Shown here one piece after another: positions 10,306-13,500 of a stretch of 13,500 nucleotides of DNA; the first letter of the stretch is position 1, and every line of letters starts with the position of its first letter. The stretch lies in NCBI GenBank assembly GCA_016946835.1, contig JACVTC010000069.1:64001-77500 (forward strand), given 5' to 3'. The DNA comes from Neocallimastix lanati (nom. inval.). Taxonomy: Eukaryota; Neocallimastigomycota; Neocallimastigomycetes; Neocallimastigales; Neocallimastigaceae. A program made the position numbers and the translations under genes. The notes beneath the pieces are model-generated. The model was not told the origin of the DNA, searched no databases, and saw only the letters and a program-made list of their open reading frames with translations.

Positions 10306-11703
10306 AATTAGCTTTTTAATTCTTTTTTTTTTTTTATATGTTTTTTAAATTGATACTTATATAGTTTTAATTTTGTTATTATCTATAAATATAATATATA
10401 TACATTTAATTCAATAATTGTTTTTTTTCTTTATTTTTAAAAAGCAATTTTTTTTTTTTTAGAAATATATTAAAATATATTAAAAATATATATATATATT
10501 TTTTTATAAAAGATAGTCTTCGGTTTAATATATAATATATCTATATAAAAAAGAATTAATGTTTAATTTTTATAATGTGTATATAAAACATATTTTTCGA
10601 AAGATATATAATATAAAAAAATTTAAAAGAAAGAAGTGATTAACTTTTAAAAAGAAATATAAATATTTTCAATATATATATATATTACAAAAAAAAAAAA
10701 TTATTTTTAAAAATAATATTGAATAAATTGTAATAAATAATATTTGTAATATAATAATTAGAAGAAAAAATTATATAAAATATATTATAATATAAAAAGA
10801 AAGAACAAAAAAAGAGTGATATAAAAAAAAAACTTTTTTTTTATTAAAAAAAAATTAATGCAAAATAAAATTAGAGATAAAAAGTATTATTGATTTCGAT
10901 TGAGATAACTGATAAAGAAAATCAAGTGGAATTAATAATAATTTTTTTTTTTTTTGAAACAAAACAATAAAAGCGAAAAATCGAACCAACAAAAAATAAA
11001 TACAAATAAAAAAATATATATATATATTTTGTAACATATTAAAATAATATATATATTTTTTGAAACAAAAATTAAAAAAAAAAATAAAAAAAAAATAAAA
11101 ATTACGAAAATCAAATACCTATAAAATATATATAAATATTCATACATAAATATAAATATCCTAATAATAATAAATAAAAAAAAAAAACATAAATAGCGTA
11201 ATTACATAAATATTAATAATTATTTTTTATAGTTTTAATGAATCATAAGATTTTTATGAAGCTTATTAAATGAAGTAATAGAATACAAATAACAAATATA
11301 TAAAAAAATTATTAAATATAAACTATTAATAAAATACGACAAAATATTTTAAAAAAAAATAAAAATAAACGGTATATTATTATATATAATAGTATTTCAC
11401 AATCTTTGTAAATAATTTTTAAATTTCTTAATATAAAAATATTTTTTTATTAAAATATTTTTAAAAAGTATATGTTTAAATATTCTAATAAATAAAAATA
11501 CTATTAAAAAACATTTAGTAAAAAAAAAATTCCAAATATATTATATATATAATAATATTCAAAAAATATAAAAATTAAAAAATATCAAATATATCAAAAA
11601 AAAAAAAAAACTAAATAAAATAGTTTAAAAATTGCTATAACTCTTAAAATTGTATAGTTATTAAATAAATTAAATTTAACAAAATATATTAAATTTTATT
11701 CTT

Positions 11704-11745
11704 TGTTTTTTTTTAAAAAAAATACAGTAAAGTTATTATATCAAA
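11704..11745 (+). promoter_or_regulatory. Immediate 5' leader of the RGS gene, with possible 5'-UTR splice acceptor
   Basis: A T-rich tract (about 11704-11714) runs into A8 and then TACAG at 11723-11727, which would serve as a 3' splice site for an intron in the 5' untranslated leader. In the frame of the ATG the triplet right after this AG is TAA, so this acceptor cannot bring in extra upstream coding sequence. It only matters for the leader. No TATA-type element can be singled out because the whole upstream region is A/T. Confidence 0.3.
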
Positions 11746-13168
11746 ATGAAAACTGCTGTTGAAGGTCATTATCGAAGATCTAGTGGTTCTAAAAGGAAAT
11801 CATCAAAAGGTTTATTTGATGATATAGTACTTTATGAAGCTAGAGATTGTATTTCAAGACAAAAGGTAAAAAAAAATAAAAGGAGAGAATTATAATAATA
11901 ATAAATAATAATAATAAATAATAATAATAATAAATAATGATAATAAATGAGAGTAAATGATATTAATAATGATAAGTAATAATAATAAATAAATTAATAA
12001 TAGTAATGATAGTAATAAATAAATTATTATTATAAAGTATAAAGTATTATTATAACAAAATTAAGATTATAAGTACTTTATTATTATAAAGTATTTATTA
12101 TAACTAAATTATAAATATATATATATAAAATTATTATTGTAAAGTATATTATTATAACTAAATTAAAATTATTAATCTAAATATATTATTTATTGTTATT
12201 TTATTTTTCATTTAATAAATATATAGTTAATTTCACACTTTGGTGTGGATTGTGCAATTAGAACTGGTGCTGGTTCTCGTTTAAAGGTTGAAAATATATA
12301 TGGTGGTTCACATGCTGATGTTTCAACTAGACGTAGAAAGTCAGATTCTTCTGTTCATCACTGGTCACAGGATTTAAATTCACCATTACTAAATGATAAT
12401 ATTAATACACCTTTAATGAATGAAAATTATTCATCTTCAAGTTCTAGTAATTATGGTTATGGTCATAGACGTAATAATGATTCTTTAGATAGAATTGTTC
12501 AACCAATCATGGTACAAAAGTTATATGATTTCTTCGGAAATGATGCTGCTATTGATATTCCATTTGAAGAAATTGAAAAGAATGGTATAGGCTACCTTAT
12601 ACAATCTAGTGTTCCATTAGCCTACTTTATTCAATACTTACTTATTCATGATAACCCGGAAATTATGTTTTTCTTTATGGATGTAATTAAATTTGAAGAA
12701 ACTATCTATCCAGATAATAATTCATCCTTAGCAGCTTCTCAAAATATTTTAACAAATTATCTTTGTATCAATAGTCCATTGGAATGTAGAGTTAGTTCTA
12801 AGACTCGTTGCCATTGTATAAAAGCTATAAAGGCTGGTCAAAGAAGATGCTTTAAGGCTTCAAAACAAGAATTATTACCAGTATTAGAAAGGCAATTTGA
12901 TGATTTTAAGAATAGTAAGAAATATGCTGAATTAAAAATTAATTTTGCTCATTTAAATGCTTATCCAGAAAGTAATCGTCTTGAATTAATACAGGAATTA
13001 TTATCTACTACAAATAGAAAATATCCAATAGAAACAGCAGAAACTTTACAAAGAGCTAATCGTAATAAAGCTGTACTTTTAAAAATTCAAGAATTTTGTA
13101 GAAATAAATTATCAAATAATAACGTTTATCATAATAATTATAATCGTAATAGCAAACAACAAAAATAA
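11746..13168 (+). CDS. RGS-domain protein (regulator of G-protein signalling), two exons
   Basis: Exons are 11746-11865 and 12227-13168, joined in phase 0, giving 353 residues. The ATG at 11746 is the first in frame after the stop at 11728-11730 and has A at -3. Without splicing, the frame closes at 11893. Residues 1-80 are basic and serine-rich (RRSS at 10-13, SKRKSSK at 15-21, RRRKS at 75-79, which look like basophilic-kinase or nuclear-type basic sites). Residues about 107-120 are a Ser/Asn/Tyr low-complexity linker. Residues about 163-274 match the RGS domain: LAYFIQYLL, then NPEIMFFFMDVIKFE (the usual EN-x-x-FW-x-x-V-x-x-F helix), SPLECRVSSKTR, and FDDFKNSKKY at the end. The tail (275-353) is charged, then Asn-rich. 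There is no signal peptide, membrane segment or CAAX box, so a cytosolic protein is expected. RGS proteins accelerate GTP hydrolysis by G-alpha subunits, but the canonical contact asparagines appear absent, so GAP activity is uncertain. The family call is confident; the subfamily is not assigned. Confidence 0.85.
11866..12226 (+). other. Spliceosomal intron of the RGS gene (361 bp, phase 0)
   Basis: The donor is GTAAAA directly after an AAG codon, and the acceptor is TATAG at 12222-12226, preceded by a T-rich stretch at about 12189-12211. Splicing joins ...CISRQK to LISHFGVDC... without disturbing the frame. Retention would stop translation at 11893-11895. The first half is a degenerate AAT/AATA array (about 11892-12023); the second half holds a three-copy 53-54 bp repeat. 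CTAAA motifs lie well upstream of the acceptor, but no clear branch site close to it stands out. The change from mixed coding sequence to almost pure A/T at both borders supports the exact limits. Confidence 0.85.
12024..12177 (+). repeat. Three-copy tandem repeat, 53-54 bp unit, inside the intron
   Basis: The 14-base block TTATTATTATAAAG begins at 12024 and 12078 and recurs with one change (A to G) at 12131. In each copy it is followed by GTAT, a TTATTATAAC-type block and AAATTA. Copies 2 and 3 share TATTATAACTAAATTA. Copy 1 carries a small AAAGTATT duplication. The regular 54 and 53 bp spacing and shared internal order distinguish it from the surrounding microsatellite. Confidence 0.75.
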
Positions 13169-13500
13169 TTAATAGAAAAAAAAAATAAAAAAAAATAAAA
13201 AAGTTAAAAAGTAAAAATTATTAATGTATAAAAAATACCATAAGCGAATATTTTATCAATACCAACTAAATAAAAATAACAAAATAACAAAATAACAAAA
13301 ATAAAATTCAATGTTATTACCAATAAATAAATAAATAAACAAAAATATTATTAAAAAATATCATTATCAAAATAAATCAAGTATATAACAATTAAAAATA
13401 ACAAATTAACAAAATATAAATAAAACAATATATATATATAAAATAAAATAATAATAATAATAAAAATAAATAAAAAAAAAACAAGCAATGAAGTATATTT
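13169..13500. other. 3' flank of the RGS gene
   Basis: This is AT-rich sequence without a supported gene. AATAAA occurs at 13184-13189 and 13194-13199, just after the stop, and could act in polyadenylation, though the word is common by chance here. Three copies of AAAATAAC lie at 13273-13296, and a short TAAA array near 13322-13338. Confidence 0.5.

Larger units (their letters stand above)
7086..11703. other. Gene-free AT-rich spacer, A-biased on the + strand
   Basis: No gene or RNA gene is supported. A exceeds T over much of it (39 A to 18 T in 8161-8220). It contains AAT/AATA degenerate arrays, (AT)n tracts and the palindromes and repeats listed separately. A slightly less AT-rich patch at 10880-10990 has two overlapping minus-strand open frames near it (10855-11147), but these translate mainly A/T repeats and show no domain. 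Confidence 0.7.

Noticed and set aside
10976-10986. B-box-like GGTTCGATTTT on the minus strand
   Set aside because: The upstream side on that strand is AT microsatellite with no A box or cloverleaf.
10855-11147. Two overlapping minus-strand open frames
   Set aside because: Their composition is that of translated A/T repeats. They could look like membrane proteins only because TTT and ATA codons dominate.

Overview
The window is extremely AT-rich (most 60-base stretches are above 90% A+T). It holds long homopolymers and short-period microsatellites, about 11.7 kb without a recognisable gene, one intron-containing protein gene at the right end, and one GC-richer island at about 3.5-3.95 kb. 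This pattern, with a spliced nuclear gene using strongly AT-ending codons and a RGS-domain product, suggests a eukaryote with a very AT-rich nuclear genome. An anaerobic gut fungus (Neocallimastigomycota) fits best, because such wide gene-poor AT-rich spacers occur there. A dictyostelid is the main alternative, but those genomes are gene-dense and their introns are usually shorter than the 361-bp intron here. The assignment is inference from composition and architecture only.

Layout. Positions 1-3507 are low-complexity AT DNA with microsatellites and a strong hairpin at 121-178. Positions about 3508-3957 form the one GC-rich island of the spacer (about 37% GC by hand count, against about 8% just upstream). 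It starts with a tRNA-like segment that resembles eukaryotic tRNA-Gln through the D-arm and the 5' half of the anticodon stem, with A-box-like and B-box-like motifs. It continues with about 300 bp of unrelated body and ends in a 17-base A tail. That is the anatomy of a tRNA-derived SINE retroposon and is the most interesting object here. Positions 3958-7085 are T-biased on the + strand, with T runs up to 35 bases. Positions 7085-11700 are A-biased with AAT/TAAA-type degenerate arrays and several perfect palindromes. No gene was found in either block.

Positions 11746-13168 carry a two-exon gene (exons 11746-11865 and 12227-13168, phase-0 GT-AG intron) for a 353-residue protein. It has a basic, serine-rich N-terminus and a central RGS (regulator of G-protein signalling) domain. 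The RGS fold signature is clear, but the two asparagines used by canonical RGS proteins to stabilise the G-alpha transition state appear to be replaced. The intron contains a three-copy 53-54 bp tandem repeat. Positions 13169-13500 are AT-rich 3' flank, with an ATG at 13488 that might open a further gene beyond the window.

The SINE-like element and the RGS gene have no evident functional link. The SINE call and the degenerate RGS site are the two points most worth following up.
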